Of a stretch of DNA of 13,267 bases, positions 6,529 to 12,814 are shown one piece after another (positions within the stretch are counted from its first letter, which is position 1; every line of letters begins with the position of its first letter). The position numbers and the translations under genes are program-made. The DNA lies in the NCBI GenBank assembly GCA_964605575.1, contig CAZSDG010000026.1, positions 1-13,267 on the forward strand. The letters are read 5' to 3'. Below the pieces are notes generated by a model, which had not been told where the DNA came from, did no database searches, and saw only the letters and a program-made list of their open reading frames with translations. This DNA comes from JAAZHN01 sp964605575 (GTDB lineage: Bacteria > Bacillota_I > Bacilli_A > RF39 > UBA660).

Positions 6529-8064
6529 ATGTATTTTTCTTCAAGATTAATAAGTAGTCAATACACTCTTTCATTCTACCTTTACCGAATGTCTTATCTA
6601 AAAATTCTATATAACCATCAACTTCATCACGAATATAAGAAATATTTAATTGTTCAAATTTACGTAAAATTTTACGAGCGATAAAGTAATCTACTCCCGC
6701 GATTTCATCACCACCACATGCCATATAAACTGGAACAAACTTTTTCATATGAGCAACAATTCTGTTCCCAAAGGCAATTCTAAAGTGACTAATTACATAA
6801 TCATCCATTTCTTCAATTTTATCTAATGTTTCATCAGATATACTGTAAGTTTCCATGGCATCTTGAAACAACTTATTTACATAAGAGTAATTAATATGTT
6901 GGGCAGGAACATCCTTAGCATCAAAAACTTGTCCTTTTTCATTAATATCAATTGGCATTGCTCGGTCATATACCTTNNNNNNNNNNCCTTATCAGTTACC
7001 ATGAATGTTGAGTCATCGTTATTGATTGTCCCGATATACCAGACATTAGGAACAATCTTTAATTTACCGCTTTTAATTCTTTTCGGGTCACTATCCCAAG
7101 CACTTGAAACAAGCTCAACAATCCACTCATCTTGGTTGGGCATTTCTAGAATCGATAACATTTCCGCAAAATAGTACTCAACACGCGAGATGTTCATTTC
7201 ATCGAGAATTACTGTGTAAATATCATCAGTATAACCTGCTAAATAAATTTCTCTTAAAACATCTGTTTCATTAAATTTTTTGGTAAATTCATTGAAATAA
7301 CCGAAAAGTTCAGTTCGGTCACGCCATGAAGGTTGAACAGAAGCAACACACGAGTCATTAGATAAAAATTTTCCCCAAGCATATGCAAGTGAAGTTTTAC
7401 CTGTTCCAGAAATACCTTGTAAAATTATTAATTTAGTTGAAGATAATGCTGCGATAAATAATCTAATCATATCATCACGATAATAAAGTTTTAAATGATA
7501 GGCAGCAAAGTTACGAAACATATCCACTAATTCTGGTAAAGTGAATGAATTATTATAATTTTCAATTTGATGATTAGCGTATTTAAGATCAATTTCATGC
7601 AATTTTGAGAAACGAATATCGCTATCAGCAAGTTCATCAGCTTTTTCTTCACCTGGTTCTTCAGTAGGAGATTCGCCAGGTTTTAAACCAAGTTGAGATA
7701 CTTTCATTGCTAAAATACTTTCTCTTTCTTTAGCCATTGTCACAACTTTACGATTAAGGTCAGCAATTTCTTCTAATAAACTTTCTTGATCAACTAATGT
7801 TTTTCTAAATCTCATATATTTTCTAATTAAAAACACAAATAATAAAACGATTCCAACAATGATTGCAATCATAATTAAAATAACCAAGCCAACTAAAACC
7901 CATTCCGGTCCAGAAAGATCAGCTTTATAATGATTAACTAAAGAAATGTAACCTTTAAAATCAAAGGTCATTCCAAATGAAGAACCAATGGCTTTAACTA
8001 CATGAATAAGACCACTGAAGAAAATTGCTAACATTTCATATAAAAACCTAAAGAAGACTGCCAT
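6527..8064 (-). CDS. Membrane-anchored McrB-like AAA+ ATPase, split in the assembly by a 10-N gap
   Basis: An N-terminal hydrophobic stretch (about 5-27), a clear transmembrane helix (55-80) and a probable coiled coil (85-125) precede a charged linker (ESPTEEPGEEKADE) and an AAA+ core. The core has Walker A GISGTGKTS (217-225), PSWRDRTELFGYFNE as in McrB-type proteins, Walker B VILDEMN (285-291), sensor 1 in IGTINNDD (344-351) and, after the gap, VYDRA with the expected arginine finger. The C-terminal lid carries FVPVYMACGGDEIAGVDYF. The Ns at 6977-6986 break the frame. Collapsing them onto the CCTT shared by both flanks restores one frame of 507 residues, reading VTDKVYDRAMPI. So the two apparent ORFs (8064 leftward, and 6958-6527) are one gene. 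It starts two bases after the upstream stop. The ATPase fold is confident; the role at the membrane is inferred. Confidence 0.85.
6977..6986. other. Assembly gap (10 Ns), probably an unmerged overlap
   Basis: Ten Ns separate two flanks that both carry CCTT: the left flank ends in it (6973-6976) and the right begins with it (6987-6990). Removing the Ns and one CCTT deletes 14 bases and leaves 1524 bases between 6527 and 8064, which is exactly 508 codons including the stop. The true sequence probably has no missing bases. Confidence 0.8.
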
Positions 8065-8066
8065 AA

Positions 8067-9050
8067 CTATCTGTCTCCTTGATAAATGATATTACGATTA
8101 TTATTTACAAATCTAAAATCATTTCTTTTATTAATTATTATATATTTAAACACTGCCATAATCGCTAAATTTTCTTCTGTTTCTTCAAAATCATTAGCTA
8201 ATATAACTGCAAATTTAAATCCTTGACGAATTAAATCATAAATACTTTCTTTTTCTTTAACAAAATCTGTATAAGTAATTTTAATCGTTATTCTTTCTTT
8301 TAACATTTCATTATCAACAATACTCATTAATTTGTTAAATAATGTTTTTTTGCTACTAATATCACTTGGATAAGTAACTAAGTATTCAAACTTAAACTCA
8401 CCCTTAATGATATCTTTTAAAACACTTAAAGCACCAAATGAAAATTCAATAGTTGCTTTTCTTTGAGATAAATCAGCACTGTTAAAGACCTTATCAATTA
8501 TTACCGAGTTATATACAATCGGAAACTTTAAATTTTGATTGATAATTAATTCAAAAACACCCTCTTTACTTGTTTTAGAAAAATCATAATAAAATTTATC
8601 ACTATTAACTGTATCAATATATTCTTTTTTCTTAATTAAATCTTCTTTAACTAATTCAAATAAATCATTATTAAACTTTTTATTTTTATTTAAACCTAAT
8701 TCAACTTTGCGAAATTCTTCAATCTCATCAATTATTTGCTTTATTGAGTCACATTCTTTAACATTATCAAAATAATAAATAAAATTGAATGCTTTAATTG
8801 TTCTTAACATCTTTTTATCGCGATCAAGTCGTTCATTTAATTTATAAATATAATTTAAATTATTTTGGACATTATCAAAAAAAGGAATACTTGGGTTATT
8901 GTATTTTCCATAATATCTTGTATCCATATAAACTTGTAAGTATTTATCAGCTGCTTCACGATCATAAAACTTACCTAAAATTTTCTTTAAGTAATTATTT
9001 ACACATGATTTAGAAAAATTAAAATACTCAGTAATAATGTTATAGTTCAT
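8067..9050 (-). CDS. Unknown soluble protein coupled to the AAA+ gene
   Basis: The protein has 327 residues, with no signal peptide or clear membrane helix. The first half is helical and rich in Lys, Asn and Tyr (MNYNIITEYFNFSKSCVNNY, then KKMLRTIKAFNFIYYFDNVK). The second half alternates strands and helices (FELIINQNLKFPIVYNSVII, EFKFEYLVTYPSDISSKK, RITIKITYTDFVKEKESIYD, LIRQGFKFAVILANDFEE). This last run faintly recalls the order of strands in an EAL-type barrel, but the catalytic EAL and DDFGTG residues are absent, so I do not assign that family. It ends two bases before the AAA+ start, and its 3' end carries that gene's AGGAG site. Its own AAAGGA lies rather far (about 17 bases) from the ATG. 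Context makes it a third cytoplasmic component of the ATPase/DUF2357 module; the function is unknown. Confidence 0.7.
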   Translation of the reverse strand: MNYNIITEYFNFSKSCVNNYLKKILGKFYDREAADKYLQVYMDTRYYGKYNNPSIPFFDNVQNNLNYIYKLNERLDRDKKMLRTIKAFNFIYYFDNVKECDSIKQIIDEIEEFRKVELGLNKNKKFNNDLFELVKEDLIKKKEYIDTVNSDKFYYDFSKTSKEGVFELIINQNLKFPIVYNSVIIDKVFNSADLSQRKATIEFSFGALSVLKDIIKGEFKFEYLVTYPSDISSKKTLFNKLMSIVDNEMLKERITIKITYTDFVKEKESIYDLIRQGFKFAVILANDFEETEENLAIMAVFKYIIINKRNDFRFVNNNRNIIYQGDR

Positions 9051-9078
9051 TTAACTCACAAAGATTCCTTTCTATTCT

Positions 9079-9990
9079 TTAATTTGGGTATGTTACAGTA
9101 ACAATTGATGTTGGATTAACTACTGGATAAGTATAATTTAAAGCAGAATTCTTTTTATAAAACCTAACGATTACACTAGAAATAGGTTCAAGTTTAAAAG
9201 AAAAACTATTAACATAATTATATCCATCTATTACTGTAGTTGTTTGGGTAAGCATGTTTTGTACCCCACTGGCATTATCAAACAAAATAACATTCGGATT
9301 AAATGCCAAATGAGCAACCGCTGAAGCACATTTAGCTTGTTTATCTGCATTTAATGCTTGATAGGTTACTATATCTATTTTATCACCTATTTCATAATTA
9401 TCAAATACTTCTAGTACTTTATAGTAATCTAATGTATTTGTTATCTTTACTTCTAAATAAGTTCGATTAACTTCATCATTAATTTCATGAGATAAACCAT
9501 AATTACCAACAACCAATTTAAAAGTAGCACTTAAATCTTTTTCATAAGGATTTGTTGCTGATGCTGTAATTGAAACATGCATTGATTCTCCTTCATTCAT
9601 ACTACTTTTCGGACTAATTGAAACTTGAAAAAAATCAGTCCCAGTTGTTTTTAATATTGTGCCAGTGGCTTTTGAAGCACTACAATTAGCGTTATTTGAA
9701 CAACTAAAAGTAATATTATATTCAATATCCGAATTAGCAATAATTTTATTATTTTTAATACTATTCATATTTATTAAGATATCATAGTTATCTACTCCAT
9801 TATAATTATTAATTTGATAAAGAGTTGTAGTTGTTCTTAATTTATCACTTTCAAAATAAAATGATTGAGTATGTAAAATATTTTTCTTTATTTCATCATA
9901 AACAAATCTACCTAAAGTAGTAACCAAGCCAATTGTTAAAATGAATAAAATTAAAAAGATAAACTTATTTTTTTTAATTAACTTAATCAT
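9079..9990 (-). CDS. Exported surface protein with SipW-linked N-terminus
   Basis: The protein has 303 residues from ATG 9990. An in-frame start at 10023 would add 11 residues, but GGGG lies five bases before 9990, and the ATGATTAA there overlaps the upstream stop by eight bases. KLIKKNKF and a hydrophobic core (about 9-25) are followed by GRFVYDEIKKNILHTQSFYF and ESDKL, an N-terminal pattern I associate with Firmicutes proteins encoded beside SipW peptidases. The mature domain has three Cys (FSCSNNANC and later KCAS). It is Ser/Thr/Asn-rich with Ig-like strand patterns (SATFKLVVGN, SSVIVRFYKK). It is the second gene of the operon, immediately after the catalytically impaired peptidase-like protein, which suggests the two interact. 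The function is unrecognised; a structural surface role is inferred. Confidence 0.75.
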   Translation of the reverse strand: MIKLIKKNKFIFLILFILTIGLVTTLGRFVYDEIKKNILHTQSFYFESDKLRTTTTLYQINNYNGVDNYDILINMNSIKNNKIIANSDIEYNITFSCSNNANCSASKATGTILKTTGTDFFQVSISPKSSMNEGESMHVSITASATNPYEKDLSATFKLVVGNYGLSHEINDEVNRTYLEVKITNTLDYYKVLEVFDNYEIGDKIDIVTYQALNADKQAKCASAVAHLAFNPNVILFDNASGVQNMLTQTTTVIDGYNYVNSFSFKLEPISSVIVRFYKKNSALNYTYPVVNPTSIVTVTYPN

Positions 9991-10507
9991 AAAGACCCCA
10001 TAAGTTTCGCGCTTTAATAACATTTCTTAGTTGATAAACAAACATAAATAACACTGGTATTAAGATTAATATCAAGTAACCTAATGTTGAAGTAACCACT
10101 CTTAAAAAGTAACCTAGTAAAGGAATAGATTTTGTTCCTTCGGCATTACCAATTACATATGAGCTAGATACATATCTTTGATTGGGTAAACCATATGTTA
10201 TCTCTTTTTCATTAATTATCTCTTTAGACAAAACCTTTGCTGTTAGAATTTCTCTTTTTGTTGTATTAATATTATAAAAGAAAATTTGATCACCAATCAT
10301 TATTTTATTTATATCTTGTTTAACAATTAACAGACTTCCATTGTTGTACTCTTTTATATTTTGAAAAATAAGATGATATTTATTTCCCAAACAAGTAACA
10401 TTAAAGCGATTAAATAAAAACAAGTAAATAGTTACTGTAATTGCAATTAATAAAAAAATAATTATTAAGATTTTCTTCGCTATTCTCACTATTTTCACCA
10501 TAATCAT
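9983..10507 (-). CDS. Signal-peptidase-like (SipW paralogue) membrane protein lacking the catalytic residues
   Basis: The protein has 174 residues, with an N-terminal helix (about 10-33), a short extracellular domain and a C-terminal helix (about 141-158). The layout matches the intact SipW at 4831-5403 along its length: NGSLLIVKQDINKIMIGDQI corresponds to ISDMLLAKEVDPSTIKVGDD, EILTAKVLS to KIITHRVIR, and SSYVIGNAEGTKSIPLLGYF to DDQIIGKIVYRSFFLSL. The catalytic serine (Ser56 in SipW) aligns with Asn50 or a neighbouring residue, the His99 position is Ala90, and the SLDD acidic motif is absent. It is therefore predicted to be inactive and may act as a chaperone, scaffold or substrate-holding partner. 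It is first in the operon. No good Shine-Dalgarno site precedes ATG 10507 or ATG 10501, so the start is uncertain and the transcript may be nearly leaderless. Confidence 0.7.
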   Translation of the reverse strand: MIMVKIVRIAKKILIIIFLLIAITVTIYLFLFNRFNVTCLGNKYHLIFQNIKEYNNGSLLIVKQDINKIMIGDQIFFYNINTTKREILTAKVLSKEIINEKEITYGLPNQRYVSSSYVIGNAEGTKSIPLLGYFLRVVTSTLGYLILILIPVLFMFVYQLRNVIKARNLWGLYD

Positions 10508-10519
10508 TTTATCATATTT

Positions 10520-10548
10520 AGATTACCATAGCAATTTTTATCTTTAAA
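10520..10548 (-). promoter_or_regulatory. Possible extended -10 promoter for the seven-gene operon
   Basis: TTTAAA (10543-10548) and TAATCT (10520-10525) are 17 bases apart on the minus strand, with TGG directly before the -10. The sequence TATGGTAATCT resembles TATGGTATTCT at the 3490 promoter. A second candidate -10, TATGAT, lies at 10511-10516. Either would leave a leader of only a few bases. Confidence 0.35.
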
Positions 10549-10568
10549 TTCTAACAATTATTTTTCAT

Positions 10569-10597
10569 TTGTATTTTTTATTATTATGCATTATAAT
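10569..10597 (+). promoter_or_regulatory. Sigma-A-type promoter for the gene at 10619
   Basis: TTGTAT at 10569-10574 and a perfect TATAAT at 10592-10597 are separated by 17 bases. Because the -10 lies inside the frame that opens at ATG 10586, that ATG cannot be the normal start. Confidence 0.7.
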
Positions 10598-10605
10598 TTA
10601 AGCAT

Positions 10606-10611
10606 AGGAGG
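10606..10611 (+). promoter_or_regulatory. Ribosome binding site that fixes the start at 10619
   Basis: A perfect AGGAGG ends seven bases before ATG 10619. The ATG at 10613 is only one base away, and ATG 10586 precedes the transcription start. Confidence 0.75.
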
Positions 10612-10618
10612 AATGTAT

Positions 10619-11011
10619 ATGTACGGAAGTGGACTTACAGTCTCAAACACCGCATCAGCAAGTGTTTGGTCAATCATTGCCGCTGTACTTGCAGTTGTTG
10701 GTGGCATACTAGTTGTAACACTATTTTTAAAGAAAGGAAATAAAAGCAAACTAAAAGGTTTTTGGAAATGGCTATATGATTTCTTAAACTTCGATGTTTT
10801 AACCCTAGATATTATCTTAAGAGCTTTTTACTCTGCTGTATCAATCTACATTGTCCTTACTTCATTTGAAATGATTGGAATTAGCTTTGTCTTATTCTTA
10901 GTTTACTTAATTGGTGGTTTATTACTAGTCCGTTTAATCTTTGAAATGCTATTAATGATTATTAAAATCTGTCGTAATACTACTGAAATAAACGATAAAC
11001 TTAAAAAATAG
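10619..11011 (+). CDS. Small multi-pass membrane protein of unknown function
   Basis: The protein has 130 residues from ATG 10619, chosen by the perfect AGGAGG site and the TATAAT promoter upstream. A short outer N-terminus (MYGSGLTVSNTASAS) is followed by a helix at about 17-38, a basic loop (KKGNKSKLKGFWKW), a second hydrophobic stretch around 61-78 and a third at about 82-110. The C-terminal tail (CRNTTEINDKLKK) is polar. Three membrane spans are predicted. It is transcribed alone, divergently from the SipW-AAA operon, and ends at a strong hairpin terminator. I do not recognise the family. Its position beside the operon could reflect a membrane role in the same process, but this is only proximity. 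Confidence 0.75.
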   Translation: MYGSGLTVSNTASASVWSIIAAVLAVVGGILVVTLFLKKGNKSKLKGFWKWLYDFLNFDVLTLDIILRAFYSAVSIYIVLTSFEMIGISFVLFLVYLIGGLLLVRLIFEMLLMIIKICRNTTEINDKLKK

Positions 11012-11020
11012 TCAAAATAA

Positions 11021-11045
11021 AACTTCAATTACTTGAAGTTTTTTT
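11021..11045. terminator. Bidirectional intrinsic terminator
   Basis: AACTTCAA (11021-11028) and TTGAAGTT (11033-11040) form a perfect eight-base stem around TTAC. A T-run follows on the plus strand, and an A-run precedes it (read as T on the minus strand). It serves the convergent genes ending at 11011 and 11052. Confidence 0.85.
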
Positions 11046-11051
11046 GTTGGT

Positions 11052-11510
11052 TTAATTTTTACCAGGACATTCATCCTTTAACCAAAATGGTCCATAAATC
11101 ATTTTAACATTACAATTATCTAATTTATCAAATCTAAGAACTTTATAACCTAAACCAGTACATTTATCAATAGAGCCTGCCTTAGTTCCACCAACAGTAA
11201 CATCAATGCTTTCATTTTTTAAACAAAATGTTGGTTTATGGCCATCTTGAACTTTAAAGAAATCAACTAAACAAATGGTAATCCAAGCTAAAACTAAGAT
11301 AGTAAAAATAAAGCTAAATAACTTAGAAACAAAACTATTAATTCCATCACTTCTTTTTTCTTTACGAATTAATTTCTTTTTTTCTTTCTCACTAATTAAC
11401 TCATCAGAACTAAAAGCAGTAATTGGAATTGATTTAGTAATTTTTTCCTCTTTAATTTTTGGTAATTCTTCCTGAGTTTCCAAAACTTCTTTTTGGGGTT
11501 TCTTTTTCAT
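11052..11510 (-). CDS. Single-pass membrane protein with extracellular Cys-containing domain
   Basis: The protein has 152 residues. A long, highly charged cytoplasmic N-terminus (about 1-60, rich in Lys and Glu, including EKEKKKLIRKEKRSDG) precedes one transmembrane helix (about 65-84). A small outer domain with four Cys follows: KPTFCLKNESIDV, SIDKCTGLGYKVLRF, DNCNVKMIYG and KDECPGKN, which could form two disulfides. The CTGLGYKV phrase looks like a conserved element in low-GC Firmicutes hypothetical proteins, but I cannot name a family. It follows the PH-domain gene by nine bases. Its start is in the same frame as that gene, separated only by a TGA and three codons. It ends at the bidirectional terminator. 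The function is unknown. Confidence 0.7.
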   Translation of the reverse strand: MKKKPQKEVLETQEELPKIKEEKITKSIPITAFSSDELISEKEKKKLIRKEKRSDGINSFVSKLFSFIFTILVLAWITICLVDFFKVQDGHKPTFCLKNESIDVTVGGTKAGSIDKCTGLGYKVLRFDKLDNCNVKMIYGPFWLKDECPGKN

Positions 11511-11519
11511 ATTTTTATC

Positions 11520-11951
11520 TCAACTTTCTTTTTCTTTATTTAATAATCTTGCTAATTCTTCTTTAGTTAACTTTTGTTTATTAACAATTTTTGATATTGC
11601 TGAATATAAATATCTAATCTCAGTTTTTTCACTAGGAATAGTTCTTAAAAATCTAATAACCACTACTCCAGTATTATTTAAGTATATTTTCATTTCAACA
11701 TGATTAGTAAAATAAATAATTGATAAAGAAGTAATGCTTTCATAAGGTATAGTTAGAATTTCTCTTCTTTGACCAACTGACATATTATTATCAAATAAAA
11801 TTAATTTCTTATCTGTAAATACTCCGTGATTACGATGTGTAGCGTAAACTGCCCACATTTTCTCATCATCATAAACATAGTCTAATACATATTGAGGTAA
11901 TAGACTTAAGTCTTTCTTTCTTGCAAACTTATATACTTTAGTCATAAACAT
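11520..11951 (-). CDS. Bacterial PH-domain protein
   Basis: The protein has 143 residues from ATG 11951. A GTG at 11960 is in frame, but AGGTG at 11958-11962 overlaps it and sits six bases before the ATG. The central region has WAVYATHRNHGVFTDKKLIL and FDNNMSVGQRREILTIPYES, then ITSLSIIYFTNHVEMKIYLN and VVVIRFLRTIPSEK. This strand series, with a helix after it (about residues 110-125), fits the bacterial pleckstrin-homology fold (bPH_1 or DUF1696-like). A C-terminal helix (KQKLTKEELARLLNKEK) closes it. No signal peptide is seen, so it is cytoplasmic. It is first of a two-gene unit with a membrane protein, suggesting a membrane-associated role. The stop is TGA. Confidence 0.6.
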   Translation of the reverse strand: MFMTKVYKFARKKDLSLLPQYVLDYVYDDEKMWAVYATHRNHGVFTDKKLILFDNNMSVGQRREILTIPYESITSLSIIYFTNHVEMKIYLNNTGVVVIRFLRTIPSEKTEIRYLYSAISKIVNKQKLTKEELARLLNKEKES

Positions 11952-11957
11952 ATCATT

Positions 11958-11962
11958 CACCT
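11958..11962 (-). promoter_or_regulatory. Ribosome binding site that fixes the start at 11951
   Basis: AGGTG on the minus strand lies six bases before ATG 11951. It overlaps the in-frame GTG at 11960, which argues against that earlier start. Confidence 0.55.
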
Positions 11963-11968
11963 ATTATG

Positions 11969-11974
11969 ATTATA
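11969..11974 (-). promoter_or_regulatory. -10 element for the PH-domain gene
   Basis: A perfect TATAAT on the minus strand lies just ahead of the AGGTG site. No clear -35 is seen at 16-18 bases, where the efp terminator sits. The promoter may be weak, or the gene may partly rely on readthrough. Confidence 0.4.
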
Positions 11975-11980
11975 ACATAA

Positions 11981-12005
11981 AAAAATATGATTTAATCATA
12001 TTTTT
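11981..12005 (-). terminator. AT-rich hairpin terminator after efp
   Basis: Two ten-base arms (AAAATATGAT and ATCATATTTT, extendable by one A-T pair) pair around TTA or its complement, followed on the minus strand by more T residues. The stem has only one G-C pair and begins within the efp stop codon. Confidence 0.6.
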
Positions 12006-12564
12006 ATGCTCGACTATTATATTTACCATCTTTCGTTGAAACAATTACTTTATCACCTTGATTAATAAACATTGGGACTTTAATAACATGACCAGTTTCA
12101 ATAGTTGCATCCTTTAGAGCATTTCCACTTGTATTACCCCTAACAGCTGGTTCAGTCTCAGTTATTTCATAAGTAACTTTTTCTGGTAAACTAATTCCAA
12201 TTACTTCACCTTCAAATAAAGATATTTCAATTTCTAAGTTTTCTTTTAAAAATTTAATTTCATCTTCTAGTAACTTATAACTAAGTTCCATTTGATCATA
12301 GGTTTCAGTATTCATAAATACATAAGTATCACCAGTACTATATAAAAATTGCATTGGTAACTTATCTACATGAGCTCTTTCCACTTTAATATTAGTGTTA
12401 AAAGTTTCTTCAACTATTGAACCAGTTTTTAAATTTTTTAGTTTAATTCGAACAAAAGCTGGCCCTTTACCTGGTTTTACATGTTGGAAATCTAAAATTA
12501 AACATAAATTACCATCAATAATTACAGTCATTCCATTTTTTATATCATTAATATTGATATTCAT
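12004..12564 (-). CDS. efp: Translation elongation factor P
   Basis: The protein has 186 residues, the usual EF-P length. EF-P binds the ribosome between the P and E sites and relieves stalling at polyproline stretches. Domain I holds the conserved loop HVKPGKGPAF, with Lys33 at the tip where EF-P is commonly modified. ERAHVDKLPMQFLYSTGDTY and TYDQMELS mark domain II. The C-terminal domain has PEKVTYEITETEPAVRGNTS, ATIETGHVIKVPMFI and the ending GDKVIVSTKDGKYNSRA. It follows rpmG by 14 bases and shares its promoter. GGTGA lies shortly before the ATG. A hairpin terminator follows directly. Which enzyme modifies Lys33 cannot be seen here. Confidence 0.97.
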   Translation of the reverse strand: MNININDIKNGMTVIIDGNLCLILDFQHVKPGKGPAFVRIKLKNLKTGSIVEETFNTNIKVERAHVDKLPMQFLYSTGDTYVFMNTETYDQMELSYKLLEDEIKFLKENLEIEISLFEGEVIGISLPEKVTYEITETEPAVRGNTSGNALKDATIETGHVIKVPMFINQGDKVIVSTKDGKYNSRA

Positions 12565-12578
12565 TTTTCTTCACCGAC

Positions 12579-12746
12579 CTATTTCTTTTCTTTGAAATCT
12601 ACACTTTTACGACATTTTGGACAAAATTTCTTAAGTTCTAAACGATCTGGTGTGTTCTTTTTATTTTTCTCAGTACGAATAATATGACTCTTACAAACAG
12701 TGCATTCCATATCTATATATTCGCGATTTTCATTTTTCTTTGCCAT
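12579..12746 (-). CDS. rpmG: 50S ribosomal protein L33
   Basis: The protein has 55 residues, a normal length for L33, a small protein of the large ribosomal subunit near the E site. MAKKNENREYIDMECTVC begins it; then TEKNKKNTPDRLELKKFCPK, and it closes with CRKSVDFKEKK. Two Cys pairs (CTVC and CPKC) form the zinc ribbon, so this is the zinc-binding (C+) form. A near-perfect AAGGAGG (12754-12760) lies seven bases before ATG 12746. A good promoter is upstream, and efp follows 14 bases downstream, so the two translation genes form an operon. Confidence 0.96.
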   Translation of the reverse strand: MAKKNENREYIDMECTVCKSHIIRTEKNKKNTPDRLELKKFCPKCRKSVDFKEKK

Positions 12747-12775
12747 TTTGCTTCCTCCTTTAAATAACCATAGTG

Positions 12776-12805
12776 ATTATATCAAATATTTACCTAAATT
12801 GTAAA
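12776..12805 (-). promoter_or_regulatory. Sigma-A-type promoter for rpmG-efp
   Basis: TTTACA (12800-12805) and a perfect TATAAT (12776-12781) are separated by 18 bases on the minus strand, in the short gap after the endonuclease IV gene. Confidence 0.75.
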
Positions 12806-12814
12806 TAAAATTAG

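Noticed and set aside
6527..6958. A separate 143-residue hypothetical gene
   Set aside because: It is the C-terminal lid of the AAA+ ATPase; merging the flanks of the N-gap puts it in frame, and ATG 6958 is the internal Met of the DRAMPI segment.
6863..7174. Plus-strand ORF crossing the Ns
   Set aside because: It is antisense to the ATPase, spans undetermined bases, and has no ribosome site or protein-like composition.
8798..9013. Plus-strand 71-residue ORF
   Set aside because: It is a shadow of the unknown gene 8067-9050; other short ORFs at 4535, 11275 and 12395 are likewise shadows of real genes.
8067..9050. EAL-type c-di-GMP phosphodiesterase
   Set aside because: The strand order is faintly similar, but the EAL, metal-binding and DDFGTG residues are missing.
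4245..10507. A standard McrBC restriction system
   Set aside because: No nuclease motif, no DNA-recognition domain and no methyltransferase are visible, and the ATPase is membrane-anchored among secretion genes.
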